From positions 620,001 through 684,000 of the forward strand of contig NOWV01000019.1 of assembly GCA_003344405.1 (NCBI GenBank): a stretch of 64,000 nt of DNA, given 5' to 3'. Below the pieces are notes generated by a model. It ran no database searches, was not told the origin of the DNA, and worked only from the letters and a program-made list of their open reading frames with translations. Both the position numbers and the translations under genes were made by a program. Below, piece by piece: positions 62,780 to 64,000 of the stretch (positions are counted from its first letter, which is position 1; each line of letters begins with the position of its first letter). This DNA is from Trichoplax sp. H2. Lineage: Eukaryota; Placozoa; Uniplacotomia; Trichoplacea.

Positions 62780-63195
62780 GTCCGTCTGTCTGAATGACTG
62801 GACTGGTGTACTGTACAGTGTACAGTACAGTACAGTGAGTGTATACTGTACTGTACAGTAAACAGTACTGTACAGTACTGCTCAAATGAGAAAGAAAGGA
62901 AAGAGGGGACGTAAAAGCGATCGTTGACTATACAGTACTGTATACAATATTAATAAATAACAATCATTAATTTGGTCATTTCAAGTATATAGCATCTGGC
63001 ATACTCGGATTGACATCTAATATGCTGCTAAGTTGGTTTTGTGCAGTATGATATACGGTTTCATTGGCACCATATCGTAGAATGGGCGGAAAAATAATCC
63101 GACTCCACATTTTTTTGCACCGATAGCCGCTACTTACAGTACATGTTTGTACTGTACCTTACAGTGTACAGTGCACAGTACTGTAATCAGTCACG
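62780..63195. repeat. Second GTAC-palindrome repeat field
   Basis: GTACTGTACAGT-type words at 62,810-62,880, 62,930-62,950 and 63,135-63,185, as in the 14.3-15.8 kb island. Nearby at 62,491-62,512, GATCACCCTTGGACGGACAG is the reverse complement of the GTCTGTCCGTCCAAGAGTGATC phrase at 15,455 and 15,613. The two islands therefore share a repeat family in opposite orientation. Confidence 0.7.
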
Positions 63196-63317
63196 GACGA
63201 CTAGAAGAGAACCTTGCCGTGCCGGTCCCGGTACTCAGCTACGCAGTCACAGTGTCATCTTTGGTAGGCTTGAAAACTGAAATAAGGGTCTTTCTATCTA
63301 GCTCGTATTGAGTGGAT

Positions 63318-63450
63318 GACTGTTCGCGTACTTGGATAGACTTGCTGGCTATTGATGAAGTAGCTCGACTGCTTGTATCCAGTCATATTGACACACTCCA
63401 TGTCCAGGAGTCCTGGAGTCTGTTTCTACAAAGGGCGGCAAACGAGGAAG
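63318..63450 (+). CDS. Candidate coding fragment, plus strand
   Basis: Open run DDCSRTWIDLLAIDEVARLL, then VSSHIDTLHVQESWSLFLQR. It comes after a pyrimidine-rich acceptor region (TTTCTATCTAG) but with TGA shortly before, at about 63,308. The composition is convincingly protein-like. The frame runs into the 215-bp duplication and loses sense. No family recognised; probably an exon or remnant of the gene containing 62,644-62,728. Confidence 0.3.
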
Positions 63451-63461
63451 GAGGGGACAGG

Positions 63462-63886
63462 GCGCTACTTTCGGTACAAAATAAAGTGGAGGCTGTTCCC
63501 GTCATTCTACTATATCGTGTCAATGAAAGGGTATAACTAGAACATACTGCACAAAACCAACTTAGCAGCAGTTTGCAGCTAATTTAGATACGATTAGTAG
63601 AGAGTATAGGAGCTACTTCACCTCGTAAAATGGTCTGAGTAGCGACTATAGTTGTCAAGGAAGGGACGCGCGATTCGCGCTACTTTCGGTACAAAATAAA
63701 GTAGAGGCTGTTCCCGTCATTCTACTATATCGTATCAATGAAAGGGTATAACTAGAACATACTGCACAAAACCAACTTAGCAGCAGTTTGCAGCTAATTT
63801 AGATACGATTAGTAGAGAGTATAGGAGCTATTTCACCTCGTAAAATGGTCTGAGTAGCGACTATAGTCGTCAAGGAAGGGACGCGC
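63462..63886. repeat. Young tandem duplication, 215-bp unit, 2 copies
   Basis: GCGCTACTTTCGGTACAAAA starts at 63,462 and 63,677. The copies run through GGAAGGGACGCGC and differ at only a few bases, so the duplication is recent or is a collapsed/expanded assembly feature. Confidence 0.9.
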
Positions 63887-64000
63887 CTACACGTATTTCA
63901 TCACTTGAAGAACAAGTCGCAGACTGTAGAGATTGTATGGAATGCGCAGCCATGTTTGAGATGTCATGCTGATACAGTGTGATTGAACTCCAGCCTCGTC

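Noticed and set aside
62685-62885. Minus-strand ORF of 66 codons
   Set aside because: Also largely translated GTAC palindromes.

Overview
The window is animal nuclear DNA. It is AT-rich (roughly two-thirds A+T by eye). Genes are split by many short introns of about 70-130 bp with GT...AG borders. The recognisable products are animal families: an ER J-protein, MCRS1, a class A GPCR, a receptor tyrosine phosphatase, a CCDC87-like protein and TRMO. Intron size, base composition and protein divergence suggest an early-branching animal such as a sponge or placozoan, but the species cannot be fixed from sequence alone. The window contains one assembly gap (20 N at 7203-7222).

Layout. 1-3,856: no gene seen. 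3,857-9,325: a tract of mostly minus-strand coding pieces (a transmembrane protein with a long tail, plus other segments) interrupted by in-frame stops and frameshifts. It also holds a plus-strand exon that appears twice, once on each side of the gap; the second copy is cut by an LTR with a tRNA-Leu primer-binding site. 10,386-12,330 (-): intact DNAJB11 (ERdj3) in 10 exons. 12,890-15,770: degenerate tandem repeats, then a GC-richer island with decayed coding sequence and dense palindromic GTAC repeats. 15,908-18,776 (+): intact MCRS1 in 13 exons. 18,777-36,261: a gene-poor stretch with several families of degenerate tandem repeats and one frameshifted small ORF. 36,262-37,273 (+): the large exon of a rhodopsin-like GPCR. 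41,347-47,704 (+): a receptor protein tyrosine phosphatase with an SEA-like ectodomain and an altered active site. 49,530-51,240: repeats and a minisatellite. 51,302-51,753: a decayed Reeler-like locus. 51,792-59,671 (+): a CCDC87-like gene of about 35 exons. 60,543-61,741 (-): TRMO, possibly extended upstream. 62,088-62,460 (-): a small two-exon gene. 62,640-64,000: coding fragments, GTAC repeats and a 215-bp tandem duplication.

The genes do not form an operon or a shared pathway. They are ordinary neighbours: ER protein folding (DNAJB11), chromatin/centrosome (MCRS1), surface signalling (GPCR and RPTP), a probable sperm/cilium-associated protein (CCDC87) and tRNA modification (TRMO). The points most worth checking are the receptor phosphatase that has lost the WPD aspartate, the LTR insertion that appears to be captured as two haplotypes across the gap, and several loci where coding similarity continues across in-frame stops that mostly fit C-to-T changes of Gln or Arg codons.
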